Below are positions 1-9,134 of a stretch of 64,000 nt of DNA, piece after piece. The number at the start of each line of letters is the position of its first letter. Position 1 is the stretch's first letter. The position numbers were made by a program, and so were the translations under genes. Origin of the DNA: Pontibacter actiniarum (GTDB lineage Bacteria; Bacteroidota; Bacteroidia; Cytophagales; Hymenobacteraceae); the NCBI RefSeq assembly GCF_003585765.1, contig NZ_CP021235.1, positions 2,046,001-2,110,000 of the forward strand, in the 5' to 3' direction. Under the pieces are notes generated by a model. That model ran no database searches. It was not told the DNA's origin and saw nothing but the letters and a program-made list of their open reading frames with translations.

Positions 1-3000
1 AAAGTTCACTCCGATCGGCATTGGGAAGTTACCGTAGTCGAAACCAACACCCCCGCTACCTCCAACTGCAGCAGAGTTACCATTCACCACTGGGTCCAGG
101 CCAGAATAATTCGTCAGGATAAACAAGTCGGTGGCAGTAACGAAAACGCTGCCTGACTTAATGAACTTAACACGGCTCAGCAGGTCTGAGTCCAGGTTAT
201 AGTTCAGCGTCACATCACGAAGACGCACCCAGTTGATATCCTTCTCAATAAAGTTAACCTCTGGCAGACCATAAGAAGTAGACCAGTAGTTCATGTCACG
301 TGAAGGATCTATCACTTTCGTGTTCGGCGTTGGGTTGGCCGTGTTTTCCAGACCGTCTTTCATCACGCCGTCAAATACAACCGGTGTCTCACGATCCAAC
401 GTTCTCATGCTCAGGCCACGGGCAGTTAACAGGTGCTCCGTTGCATTGTAGATATCGCCGCCCTTTCTAAAGTCGAGCAGGAAGCTCAAAGACATGTTTT
501 TATAAGTGAAAGAGTTTGTCAGACCAACCGTGAAGTCCGGCTGTCTGTTACCAACAATCTTCCACTCCGTCAGGTCACGCAGAGGATAGCCAGTGTTCGG
601 GTCAATCAGTACTTGTCCGGCATCATTGTACTGATAATCGAAGCCGGTAAGTGTTGTCAGCGGGCCGCCGATAACCGAACCGTTACGTACGTTGCCATAC
701 AACCACGTATCCGACATGTAGAACTCATTTACCCCTGTCGGAAGTGAGATCAACTCGCTCCAAAGGTGTGTAAAGTTTGCCAGCACATCCCACGTAAAGT
801 CCGTGTTCACAACAGGAGAGGCGTTAAGCTGCAGCTCAATACCCTCTGTCCTCATTTTACCAGCGTTAAATGCCTGCAGAATAAACCCTGTGGCGTAGCT
901 TAGGCGCATATCCTGCACAATCTGATCTTCTGACAGCTTGTTAAAGTAGGTTGCATCAATGCCCAGGCGGTTTCCAGAGAACTTCAGTTCAGTACCAAAC
1001 TCATAAGAAGTGGTCATTTCCGGTCTGAGGTTTGGACTAGGGCCAGTAAAGCCGTATCCGAAACCGCCACCTGTTGTGCTCTTAGGCTCCAGGAATGCAC
1101 GGATGCTGTACGGATTGGCATCTTTACCCACTCTTGCCCAAGACCCGCGAAGTTTACCATAGCTAAGAACGTTGTTAAAACCACGGAATGGCTCTAACTC
1201 AGTAAAAATAAAGCTAGTGCTTACTGAAGGATAGAAGAACGACCTGTTCTCAATTGGCAAGGTAGAGCTCCAGTCGTTACGGCCTGTTAAGGTTACGAAG
1301 AGAATATTATCGTAATCCATCGTCAGGTTACCAAACACGCCAATAAGGCGACGCTGAGACAGCCTGTTTCTTCCGCGGTGTGTTGTGTTGTCGGTATTTT
1401 CGATAGAGTACAGGTTTGGTGCCAGGAAGCGCTCACCGGTTACAGCTTGCGTATAGGTTTCCTGAGAGTTTACCGCGCTACCTATTTTAAGATTAGTGTT
1501 AAACTTATCATTGAAGAACGAACGGTTTACTTCTCCATAGTACTGCAGGTTGAAGTTACGTGTGTTGTCCAATGATTGGTCAAAAATACCACCACGTGAA
1601 TAGCCGTAGGCTGACTCAGGGTGACGGACCATGGTGATCTTACCTGAGGAGAAGTCGAAACCGGCGTTACCAACAAAACGCAGCCACTCTAAAGGCTCAA
1701 CCATCAGGCGAGCGTTTGTAATGTAGCGGTTGTTGATGTTGTTGATAGTGTTTTTGTTAACGTTAAAGAACGGGTTCTCGATCTCATTGTCCCCTGTGGA
1801 GTAAAACCGACGCTCGCCGTTCTCAGTCATGTAGATACTCGCATCGTCAGTCGTTGGCCAGGTAAGCAAGCCTAGCAGCGGGCCACCTGCGCCTTTGAAG
1901 GCTGAGCTGTTATCTGTGTAAGTATAGGCAAAGGTCAGGTCAGCAGAGATGTACTTGTTCATTTCTGCTGTTACGGCAGAAGACAGGTTGAACTTCGTAA
2001 GATCCGTGCCAGGCACAAATCCCTCCTGCCCCGTGTAACCACCTGAAATACGATAAGTCGCCTTTTCAGAGCCGCCACTTAACGATACGTTGTGTTTCTG
2101 AGTAAAACCGTTTTCAAAGAAATTATCTACGTTATCATAGAACTGCGTTCCTTCTGGGTAGCGGCCACCGAAATATGACGTAACTCCTCCTGTGTTATCA
2201 TCAACACCATTGTTACCAAGGCCGTACACCTTCTGAATTTCAGGGAACTTATTTATACGCTCTACTCTGAAGCTGTTGCTGTAGTCTATGCGAGGGGCAC
2301 CAGCCTTACCTCTTTTGGTAGTTATAACTACCGCACCGGAGGCTGCATCAATACCATATAGAGCAGAGGCCTCAGGGCCTTTCAAAATAGTGATGCTCTC
2401 AATATCCTCAGGGTTGATGTCAGCAGCGCGGTTCGTAAAATCTGTTGCCCTGTTGTCCAGCGAGGTGGCAGAGCTCGCTGTAGAAGCAAACGCCGTGGTG
2501 TTAAAAGTACTGTTGCTGATAGGCAAACCATCCACCACAAAAAGAGGCTGGTTGCTACCGCTAAGCGAGGAAACACCACGAATCATAATAGAGGTAGAGG
2601 CACCTGGCAGACCAGAAGTAGTGTTTATATCAACACCTGCTACACGGCCGGCCAAACCATTAACAAAGTTCTCACGCTGCGTTTGGGCAATCGTTGCTCC
2701 TTTCACCTCTGTAACGGCATAACCAAGCGCTTTCTTCTCTTGCTTAATACCAAGAGCCGTTACAACAACTTCGTCGAGCGTCTCATTGTCCGTTTGCAGG
2801 GCTACGTCAATTGTAGAGGCGTTCCCCACAGTACGCTCTACAGGCTTCATACCAATAAAGGAGAACACCAGCACATCGCTCGGCTCTACATTACTGATTG
2901 TATAGTGCCCTACGGCGTCGGTTACAGAACCACGCGCCTTTCCCTTTACGGTAACAGAAACTCCCGGCAGTTGAATCTTATCCTCTGCAGAGGTCACTGT

Positions 3001-3090
3001 TCCACTAATAGTCTTGCCTTGGGCAAAACTTTCGAAATGCAGCAGGAGCATACAGAGCCCCCACAAGATACATCGTATACTGTTCTTCAT
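1..3090 (-). CDS. SusC/RagA-type TonB-linked outer membrane transporter, 3' end off window
   Basis: Imports a glycan, peptide or other ligand across the outer membrane, using TonB energy and usually an adjacent SusD lipoprotein. The frame is open from an ATG at 3088-3090 to the window edge (1030 codons). Residues 1-23 form a signal peptide ending SFAQ. A carboxypeptidase-like regulatory domain spans about 25-100. The TonB box DEVVVTALG lies at 106-114, and the plug follows with GVDINTTSGLPGASTS and LKGPEASALYG. The last visible residues, NFPMPIGVNF, resemble the closing strands of SusC proteins, so only a few residues should be missing. A susD gene would be expected just beyond position 1. 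The substrate cannot be read from the sequence. No AAGTATA heptamer was seen in this gene, unlike most of the window. Confidence 0.95.
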   Translation of the reverse strand, partial: MKNSIRCILWGLCMLLLHFESFAQGKTISGTVTSAEDKIQLPGVSVTVKGKARGSVTDAVGHYTISNVEPSDVLVFSFIGMKPVERTVGNASTIDVALQTDNETLDEVVVTALGIKQEKKALGYAVTEVKGATIAQTQRENFVNGLAGRVAGVDINTTSGLPGASTSIMIRGVSSLSGSNQPLFVVDGLPISNSTFNTTAFASTASSATSLDNRATDFTNRAADINPEDIESITILKGPEASALYGIDAASGAVVITTKRGKAGAPRIDYSNSFRVERINKFPEIQKVYGLGNNGVDDNTGGVTSYFGGRYPEGTQFYDNVDNFFENGFTQKHNVSLSGGSEKATYRISGGYTGQEGFVPGTDLTKFNLSSAVTAEMNKYISADLTFAYTYTDNSSAFKGAGGPLLGLLTWPTTDDASIYMTENGERRFYSTGDNEIENPFFNVNKNTINNINNRYITNARLMVEPLEWLRFVGNAGFDFSSGKITMVRHPESAYGYSRGGIFDQSLDNTRNFNLQYYGEVNRSFFNDKFNTNLKIGSAVNSQETYTQAVTGERFLAPNLYSIENTDNTTHRGRNRLSQRRLIGVFGNLTMDYDNILFVTLTGRNDWSSTLPIENRSFFYPSVSTSFIFTELEPFRGFNNVLSYGKLRGSWARVGKDANPYSIRAFLEPKSTTGGGFGYGFTGPSPNLRPEMTTSYEFGTELKFSGNRLGIDATYFNKLSEDQIVQDMRLSYATGFILQAFNAGKMRTEGIELQLNASPVVNTDFTWDVLANFTHLWSELISLPTGVNEFYMSDTWLYGNVRNGSVIGGPLTTLTGFDYQYNDAGQVLIDPNTGYPLRDLTEWKIVGNRQPDFTVGLTNSFTYKNMSLSFLLDFRKGGDIYNATEHLLTARGLSMRTLDRETPVVFDGVMKDGLENTANPTPNTKVIDPSRDMNYWSTSYGLPEVNFIEKDINWVRLRDVTLNYNLDSDLLSRVKFIKSGSVFVTATDLFILTNYSGLDPVVNGNSAAVGGSGGVGFDYGNFPMPIGVNF

Positions 3091-3661
3091 GCTATCTGTT
3101 AGGTTGATATTCAGGCATGAAGATATACAATATTTTATATTTCATACTAATTTCAAGGAAAATTTACTGCATTTACATCAATTTTCTGCGCAGCAACAAC
3201 ATTGTTGCTGCGCAGAAACAGCAAATCTCATAACACACTGAATAAGCTGATCTGCAAGCTTTTTTATTTAAAATCACCCAACCCATGTGCAGCGCCAGGG
3301 GCATTCAAAACAAGAGCTGCACACATAGAAACAACACCTAACCCAAGCACAGCACACTTATTATAATACAATTTTAAACAGACATACCTACAGCACTACC
3401 CCTGCTTTACAGTGATTTATCACTCACTGGCATAACATTAAAAGTGCAATAACGGAACAGGAAGAAGTAGCTTTAAAGTGGTGACACCAAAAATGCGCGG
3501 GGAAACAATACAAAGATGTTGCAACTCACATAAAAGTGGCTTTTGCATTTCCAGTGCCAGAAGGGCAAGAACAGGGGCCAAACAAAGTACAGTCTGCAGT
3601 GGAGGCAGCATGTAAGCCGTGGGGGAAGCAAACCTGCCTCTCAATAGTGGGAAACCCGCGC
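3091..3661. other. Intergenic region between zip gene and susC
   Basis: About 570 bases with no convincing gene. It is more AT-rich than its surroundings and holds a near-perfect 36-bp inverted repeat (3183-3218). Short open frames here on both strands show no recognisable domain. It should contain the susC promoter, but no clear TAnnTTTG box was found on the minus strand. Confidence 0.6.
3183..3218. repeat. 17-bp-arm inverted repeat upstream of susC
   Basis: The arms TTTCTGCGCAGCAACAA (3183-3199) and TTGTTGCTGCGCAGAAA (3202-3218) are exact reverse complements separated by only two bases. There is no T-run on either side. It lies 93-128 bases upstream of the susC ATG. The two-base spacer is tight for an RNA hairpin and suits a dimeric protein operator, but a hairpin or processing signal remains possible. 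Confidence 0.8.
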
Positions 3662-4486
3662 TTATCCGAGTGCCACATCCAGGACCATCATCACCACGAA
3701 TCCCGCAATCAGGCCCAGCACCGCCAGGTCGGTGTACTTGTCTCGCTGCGTTTCGGGAATTACCTCCTCCACCACTACATAAATCATGGCGCCGGCGGCA
3801 AAAGCGAGCGCGAACGGAAGCGCCGGGCGTATGTAGGCCACGGCCACCGCTCCCAACACACCTGCAACAGGCTCTACGACGGCAGAGAGTTGCCCGTACC
3901 AAAAGCTTTTCAGGCGGCTCACTCCCATCCGGCGCAGGGGCATGGCCACGGCAAAGCCCTCAGGGAAGTTCTGCAGGCCGATACCGAACGCCAGCACAAT
4001 GGCTGAGGTGATACTGACATGCTCCACCCCGTGCGCCGCCGCCCCAAACAGCACCCCCACTGCTAATCCCTCTGGTATGTTGTGGATCGTTATAGCCAGC
4101 ACGAGCAGCGTGGTGCGGTGCCAATGTGCCTTCACCCCCTCCTGCTCACTTTCACTAAAGTTGATGTGCAGGTGAGGAGCCAGTTTGTCGAGGCCGAAAA
4201 TAAAGAGCGAGCCAGCTAGAAACCCGACGGCCGCCGGCATCCAGACCATGTTCGGGTACAGCTCTGCAGAATACTCAATGGCGGGGTTCAGCAAAGACCA
4301 AAAGCTGGCGGCAAGCATCACTCCGCCTGTAAAGCCCAGCATAATATCCTGCCAGGCCCGGTTAAGGTCTTTGAAGAAAAAAACCATGGCTGCCCCCGAC
4401 GCTGTTACGAACCATGTAAAAACAGTTGCCAGGAGCGCGGCATACACCGGCCCTAACTCTTTCAAAAAGGATTCAATGCTTTCCAT
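3662..4486 (-). CDS. ZIP family metal transporter (ZupT/GufA-like)
   Basis: Inner-membrane carrier of divalent metal, most often zinc, into the cytoplasm. The 274-residue protein has about eight hydrophobic segments. The two signature metal-site helices are present: HNIPEG at 135-140 and QNFPEG at 172-177, followed by VEP near 204. The loop before them (100-125) is rich in His and acidic residues (HLHINFSESE, HWH), typical of a metal-sensing loop. It stands alone: the Mut7-C gene upstream is separated by about 70 bases and susC is more than 500 bases downstream. The family call is secure, the metal preference is not. Confidence 0.93.
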   Translation of the reverse strand: MESIESFLKELGPVYAALLATVFTWFVTASGAAMVFFFKDLNRAWQDIMLGFTGGVMLAASFWSLLNPAIEYSAELYPNMVWMPAAVGFLAGSLFIFGLDKLAPHLHINFSESEQEGVKAHWHRTTLLVLAITIHNIPEGLAVGVLFGAAAHGVEHVSITSAIVLAFGIGLQNFPEGFAVAMPLRRMGVSRLKSFWYGQLSAVVEPVAGVLGAVAVAYIRPALPFALAFAAGAMIYVVVEEVIPETQRDKYTDLAVLGLIAGFVVMMVLDVALG

Positions 4487-4556
4487 ATGCTAGCGGTACA
4501 GCTGCTACTTACCCGGTGCAGGGATAAATGGTTGCTCTAAAAGAAAAGGAGAAAAT

Positions 4557-5318
4557 TTATTCCCGCATCCTGCTGATTCGCTCGAGGTACTGCTGCATGC
4601 GGTCGTAGTGCGAGCCCTTCCAGTACACGCGCCTGCAGGAAGGGCAGCGGAAAAACTCGTTAAAGTATAGCCGGGTCTTGGGTGGCAACTGCTCCAGCAC
4701 CTCCTCCTTACTTACCTCCTGCACCGGTACGTTGCACGTGAGGCATCGTTCAAAGGGGCTAAACCTGTCCCACAGCTTAAAGCGCCGTATCACCTCCTCC
4801 AGTTGTTCGTCGGTGTGCTGTGAGCGCAGCCAGTAGCCCCAGGTAACAGCCTTTTGCTTCAGCAGCCCAATATCCCGCGTTAGCACTACGCGCTGCTGCT
4901 CTTCCGCCATCCCGGCGATAGCGCTGTCAGATAGGTTGTTGTCGTAGGATGCGTCGAGGCCAAGCATGCGCATGCTTCTGGCAAGCGTGCCGAGGTGCAC
5001 GTCCAGCACAAAGCGGGGCGGGGGCGGGTTCTGTTCCTCCAGCGAGTAACCGACAGGCCAACTGCGCGATATATCCACCGGGTACACCTCCACCTCGTCC
5101 CGGTCGCAGAGCCGGTACCGGAGCGTGACCGGCTGTCGGTTAACCAGGAGAACATCAACCTCCGGGTGCGGTACGCCTATGGCTTCTATAGCATCTTTGA
5201 TCGCTGGGGAGCCTTTAAAAGAATAGGTAAGCGGCTTGGTTTGCTGCCGCTTCCGAAGAAAGTCGTTCAGGGCACCATGAAAAATGAAGTGGGCCTTATT
5301 TTCCGGCGTTGTTAGCAT
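4557..5318 (-). CDS. Mut7-C domain protein (PIN-like RNase fold) with ubiquitin-like N-terminus
   Basis: Predicted nuclease-family protein; Mut7-C domains are PIN-like and are assumed to cut RNA, though bacterial members are poorly studied. An ATG at 5318 gives 253 residues; a TTG at 5381 would add 21 residues without clear homology, so the ATG is preferred. Residues about 8-85 match the small beta-grasp Mut7-C ubiquitin domain. The Mut7-C part begins at FVLDVHLGTLARSMRMLG (about 103-120) and continues with VVLTRD (about 144-149). A zinc ribbon closes the protein (CLTC and CPSC pairs, near 192-195 and 225-228). Conserved Asp residues fit a metal-dependent active site. It follows the pxp operon by 113 bases on the same strand. 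Confidence 0.85.
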   Translation of the reverse strand: MLTTPENKAHFIFHGALNDFLRKRQQTKPLTYSFKGSPAIKDAIEAIGVPHPEVDVLLVNRQPVTLRYRLCDRDEVEVYPVDISRSWPVGYSLEEQNPPPPRFVLDVHLGTLARSMRMLGLDASYDNNLSDSAIAGMAEEQQRVVLTRDIGLLKQKAVTWGYWLRSQHTDEQLEEVIRRFKLWDRFSPFERCLTCNVPVQEVSKEEVLEQLPPKTRLYFNEFFRCPSCRRVYWKGSHYDRMQQYLERISRMRE

Positions 5319-5431
5319 ACTTGGCTTTACGCAGAGATGCTCCTGCCGATTAGAGGAGGGCTCCGGCACGGCTGAAAACAATAGCCTTTTACTGCTTTGG
5401 CTGAGTGGTCGGCGGAGCTTGCCTTACAGGG

Positions 5432-6622
5432 CTACAGGGCAAAGAGCTTCGGCAACTGCTGCACCAGGGTATAGCCGCCCAGGTAAGCCATCACCAGCAC
5501 AACCAGCACACCAAACACCGTTAGCAAAAGCGGATGCCGGTACGTTCCCACTATTTTTGGTTTGTAGGCAGCATACACCATTACCCCCAGCGTAAGCGGC
5601 AGAACCAGGCCGTTTAGCGCCCCGGCAAGTATAAGCAGGCGAACAGGCTGCCCGATCGTCACGAAAATAACGGTGGAAACAAGTATAAAAACGATAATAA
5701 CCCCGTTTTCATAGGCCTGGATTTTACGGCTGAAAGACTTCAGAAAGGAAACGGAAGTATAGGCCGAGCCGATAACAGAGGTAACGGCTGCTGAAAGCAT
5801 CACGACCCCGAAAAGCTTGTACCCAATCACCCCGGCAGAAAGCTGAAACACGGAGGCAGGCGGGTTGGCCGGGTCCAGCACCAGCCCTTTGCTTACCACA
5901 CCCAACGCCGCCAGGAACAGGAAGATGCGAATAATGGACGCCACCGTGATACCTGACACGGCACTCGCATTCACCTCCGGAAGCGACTCCTTGCCTTTGA
6001 TGCCGGCATCCAGCAGACGGTGCCCTCCAGCGAAAGTGATGTAGCCGCCCACGGTGCCGCCCACCAGCGTGATAATGGCCAACACATCCACCTCGTCAGG
6101 GAAAAAGGATTTCGTAAGCGCCACTCCTACGGGTGGTGCAGACGTAAATGCCACGAACACGATCAGCAGGATCATCAGAAAACCCAGCACCTGTGCAAAG
6201 CGGTCCATCACCTTTCCGGCCTCGTGCACCAGAAACACGGCCACCGCCATAGCAGCAGCCATAACAGCCCCTACCTCCGGCGACACACCGAGCAGCACGT
6301 TAAACCCAAGCCCCGCGCCACCCACATTGCCTATATTAAAAGCCAGCCCGCCCAGCACAATCAGAAAAGAAATAAACGCACCCAGGCCGGGCAGCACCAT
6401 GTTGGCAATATCCTGCGCCCTTCGTTCGGACACGGCAATTACCCGCCATACATTTAACTGCACCCCGATATCCAGCACGATAGAGATCAGAATGACAAAG
6501 CCAAAGCTGGCCGCCAGTTGCTGTGTGAAAACGGTTGTCTGCGTCAGGAAGCCCGGGCCAACGGCCGAAGTTGCCATCAGGAAGGCGGCGCCCAGTAAAA
6601 CGCTCCAGTTTCTCTTCTTCAT
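5432..6622 (-). CDS. NRAMP-fold transporter of the 5-oxoprolinase operon (YcsG-like)
   Basis: Membrane carrier with 11-12 hydrophobic segments and an NRAMP/APC fold. The ATG at 6622 gives 396 residues and is preceded by AAGG, seven bases after the pxpA stop; an upstream GTG-type extension is not needed. Canonical NRAMP metal transporters bind Mn/Fe with DPGN in helix 1 and MPH in helix 6. Here helix 1 reads AVGPGFLTQT and the helix-6 region reads GGTVGGYITFAGGH, so both motifs are absent. Bacillus subtilis ycsG lies in the equivalent ycsF-kipI-kipA neighbourhood. Last gene of the pxp operon. Uptake of 5-oxoproline or a related compound is inference from context. Confidence 0.88.
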   Translation of the reverse strand: MKKRNWSVLLGAAFLMATSAVGPGFLTQTTVFTQQLAASFGFVILISIVLDIGVQLNVWRVIAVSERRAQDIANMVLPGLGAFISFLIVLGGLAFNIGNVGGAGLGFNVLLGVSPEVGAVMAAAMAVAVFLVHEAGKVMDRFAQVLGFLMILLIVFVAFTSAPPVGVALTKSFFPDEVDVLAIITLVGGTVGGYITFAGGHRLLDAGIKGKESLPEVNASAVSGITVASIIRIFLFLAALGVVSKGLVLDPANPPASVFQLSAGVIGYKLFGVVMLSAAVTSVIGSAYTSVSFLKSFSRKIQAYENGVIIVFILVSTVIFVTIGQPVRLLILAGALNGLVLPLTLGVMVYAAYKPKIVGTYRHPLLLTVFGVLVVLVMAYLGGYTLVQQLPKLFAL

Positions 6623-6629
6623 CCTTCGT

Positions 6630-7391
6630 TTACCGTGCAGTGAGGTTGATTCCTTCAGCCAGCAGGCGCTCGCGGATAAGCTGCGCAAAGGCGCGTGCGT
6701 GGGGGCCGTCGCCGTGCACACAAACAGTGTCCGCCTTTACCGGTACCTCGTCCCCCTGCTGCGACAGCACTTTGCCCTCCTTCACCATTCGCACCACCTG
6801 CCGCACGGCCTCCTCCTGGTCTACAATTAAGGCGTTTGGGTGGCGCCGCGGAGTCAGTGAACCGTCCTGCTGATAAGTACGGTCCGCAAAAACCTCGCTG
6901 GCAGTTTGCAACCCCAGCTTCTCCCCTGCCTTAACCAGCTCGCTGCCGGCAAGGCCATAAAGTATAAGCTCCGGATCTAGTTTGTACACGGCCTCCGCGA
7001 TAGCCTGTGCCAGCTCCACGTTCGTAGCAGCCATGTTGTACAGGGCACCGTGAGGCTTCAGGTGGTGCAGCCTTGTTCCCTCCGCTTTGGCAAATGCCGC
7101 CAGCGCCCCTGCCTGGTACAACACCATGTCATACACCTCCTCTGCCGAAACAGCCATTTCCCTTCTTCCAAAGCCGCTCAGGTCCGGCAGGCCGGGGTGT
7201 GCCCCCATAGCCACGCCTTTCTCCAGCGCCAGCCGCACCGTCTTTTTCATCGTGGATGGGTCCCCGGCATGGTAGCCACAGGCAATGTTGGCGGAGGTAA
7301 CATAATTGAGGAGCTCGCTGTCGTTGCCCATGCGCCAGGCTCCGTAGCTCTCGCCCATGTCGCAGTTCAGGTCCACGGTGTATTGGTTCAT
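6630..7391 (-). CDS. pxpA: 5-oxoprolinase subunit PxpA
   Basis: LamB/YcsF family subunit of the three-part ATP-dependent 5-oxoprolinase, which opens pyroglutamate to glutamate. The 253-residue protein starts with the family signature [11 protein letters not shown] (residues 8-18) and carries [10 protein letters not shown] and [10 protein letters not shown], with the conserved His and Asp residues of the fold; length is normal for the family. The start overlaps the end of pxpC by four bases (ATGA), implying translational coupling. PxpA, PxpB and PxpC act as one cytosolic complex that removes a by-product of glutamine, glutamate and peptide breakdown. Confidence 0.95.
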   Translation of the reverse strand: MNQYTVDLNCDMGESYGAWRMGNDSELLNYVTSANIACGYHAGDPSTMKKTVRLALEKGVAMGAHPGLPDLSGFGRREMAVSAEEVYDMVLYQAGALAAFAKAEGTRLHHLKPHGALYNMAATNVELAQAIAEAVYKLDPELILYGLAGSELVKAGEKLGLQTASEVFADRTYQQDGSLTPRRHPNALIVDQEEAVRQVVRMVKEGKVLSQQGDEVPVKADTVCVHGDGPHARAFAQLIRERLLAEGINLTAR

Positions 7392-8401
7392 TGTTGATGT
7401 AGTTTGTACAGAATGGCCTGCCGGAGCGCCAGCAGGTGCTTCTCCTGCTGGTACAGTAGTCTGTGCGCCTCCTCCAGGCTTACTTCCTGAAACCGAATGA
7501 TTTTGCCCGCCTGCACCTGCGCCAGCGCAGGAAGGTCTGCGGTGATAACCTGGGCAATGCGGGGATAGCCGCCAGTTGTCTGGCTGTCGGCCATAAGCAC
7601 GATAGGGTCGCCCTGCGCCGGCACCTGCACGGTGCCATAGCTCACGGCGGTGGACAGAAGCTCGCGTTCCTCTTCCAGGGCCAGTATAGTACCCTGTAGC
7701 CGACAGCCCATGCGGTCTGACTGCGGCGTTACTTTATACTTTTCATTCCAGATATAGCCCTGGCTGTTTTCTGTAAACCAGTTGTACTCCAGCCCCCGCA
7801 TCGCGCGCAGGGTCGGGTTTTCCTCATACCGTGGGAGCAGCTCCGGCTCCGGCCACCAGGCAGCCTCTGTAAAGGCGTTCTCTTTCCTGTCCTGCAGGAG
7901 CAGGTCGCCTAACAGCAGCCTGTTTGTGTCGCTCACGTCACCGAACTGTAACACATCCCCGCGCTGAAGGCTTCGGCCCTGCAGCCCGCCAATTCCGGCG
8001 CGCAGGTAGGTAGACCGGCTTCCCATCACCTCCGGCACCTGCACCCCTCCGGCAACTGCCAGGTAGGCGTAGTTGCCCTGCACCGGCTTGCCAAAGCGCA
8101 GCACATTGCCGGCCTTCACCAACACCGCCCGCCACATTCGAACGGGCTCCTCGTTTATACTTGCCGAAAGATCTGCTCCAGCCAGGGCGATAAGGGTATC
8201 CTGCTCAAAGCGAAGCTCAGGCCCCTGCATGGACAGCTCCAACACGGCAGCGTGATCCGGATTTCCCACCAAAAGGTTTGCAATGCGCAAGGCAACTTTA
8301 TCCATGGCACCGCCCATCAGCACGCCCTGGCGCTGGAAACCCTTTCGCCCCAGATCCTGCACCGTGGTAAGCAGGCCGGACTTTAGTACCGTCAGCTTCA
8401 T
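7388..8401 (-). CDS. pxpC: 5-oxoprolinase subunit PxpC (KipA-like)
   Basis: Biotin-dependent carboxyltransferase-like family protein (allophanate hydrolase subunit 2 fold), one of two subunits that phosphorylate 5-oxoproline in the PxpABC complex. The 337 residues begin with [18 protein letters not shown], typical of the family, and include [11 protein letters not shown] and [20 protein letters not shown] followed by [11 protein letters not shown]. It overlaps pxpB upstream and pxpA downstream by four bases each. Older annotations call this family KipA, an antagonist of the KipI kinase inhibitor of B. subtilis; the operon favours the 5-oxoprolinase role. Confidence 0.95.
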   Translation of the reverse strand: MKLTVLKSGLLTTVQDLGRKGFQRQGVLMGGAMDKVALRIANLLVGNPDHAAVLELSMQGPELRFEQDTLIALAGADLSASINEEPVRMWRAVLVKAGNVLRFGKPVQGNYAYLAVAGGVQVPEVMGSRSTYLRAGIGGLQGRSLQRGDVLQFGDVSDTNRLLLGDLLLQDRKENAFTEAAWWPEPELLPRYEENPTLRAMRGLEYNWFTENSQGYIWNEKYKVTPQSDRMGCRLQGTILALEEERELLSTAVSYGTVQVPAQGDPIVLMADSQTTGGYPRIAQVITADLPALAQVQAGKIIRFQEVSLEEAHRLLYQQEKHLLALRQAILYKLHQQ

Positions 8402-9126
8402 TCCTGCCCCTCCTTCCTTTCCTCGTACTCTTTTTCAGAGATCGGGACAAACCGCACCTTGTCACCGGCCTGTAACAGGCTGGGCACTTGCCGGGCGGCG
8501 TTAAAAAGGGCTACCGGTGTTCGCCCGATCAGTTGCCACCCTCCGGGCGTGCTGATCGGGTAGACGCCTGTCTGCGCACCCGCTATCCCCACACTGCCTG
8601 CGGGTATACGTGCGCTGGGTGTCGCTTTTCTCGGTGTAGCCAGGCGGTTATCCATGCCCCCCAAATACGGGAAGCCTGGTGCAAAGCCAACCATGTGCAC
8701 CAGGTACTCCCCTGCACTGTGCATGTCGATGATCTCTTCTTCACGCAGGCCCGTATGCAGCGCCACCTCCTGCAGGTCCGGGCCATAGGCACCGCCGTAT
8801 ACCACCGGCAGCTCCACCACCCGTGCGGGGGTCGATCTTGTTTCCTGCACCTGCTCCACCAGCACTTCCAGCTTCTGCGTCAGCTCCTCGTAGGCATCCA
8901 GCTTTCCCTGCTGGCTAATCACCCAGGGATCGTAGTAAACGGTAAGGGTCGTGAAGGCGGGGACGTACTCCACCAGACCGGGAAAAGGCTGCTCGTCCAG
9001 CACCTGCGCTATTGCCCGGATGCGGTTTAATATCTTTTTACTTATGATGCTCCCAAACTGCAGTTCCACCGCGGATTCACCTCGGGGGCATATGAGCAGG
9101 GGCGGGTTTTGAATGATTTCAGGCAT
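8398..9126 (-). CDS. pxpB: 5-oxoprolinase subunit PxpB (KipI-like)
   Basis: Allophanate hydrolase subunit 1 / KipI fold, partner of PxpC in the ATP-using half of 5-oxoprolinase. The 242-residue protein shows the family blocks GESAVELQFG near 15, MVGFAPGFPYLGGMD near 145 and GSVGIAGAQTGVYP near 178, followed by STPGGWQLIGRTP. Length is usual for the family. It starts eight bases after the yjjX-like gene and overlaps pxpC by four bases, so all five genes from 9701 to 5432 probably form one transcript. Confidence 0.94.
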   Translation of the reverse strand: MPEIIQNPPLLICPRGESAVELQFGSIISKKILNRIRAIAQVLDEQPFPGLVEYVPAFTTLTVYYDPWVISQQGKLDAYEELTQKLEVLVEQVQETRSTPARVVELPVVYGGAYGPDLQEVALHTGLREEEIIDMHSAGEYLVHMVGFAPGFPYLGGMDNRLATPRKATPSARIPAGSVGIAGAQTGVYPISTPGGWQLIGRTPVALFNAARQVPSLLQAGDKVRFVPISEKEYEERKEGQE

Positions 9127-9134
9127 AAGTACCG

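Noticed and set aside
3438-4011. Overlapping open frames around the end of the ZIP gene on both strands
   Set aside because: They are antisense or frame-shifted shadows of the ZIP gene and lack domains; the ZIP frame has full motif support.
5432-6622. Annotation of the NRAMP-fold gene as a manganese/iron importer
   Set aside because: The metal-binding DPGN and MPH motifs are missing and the gene lies in the pxp operon.
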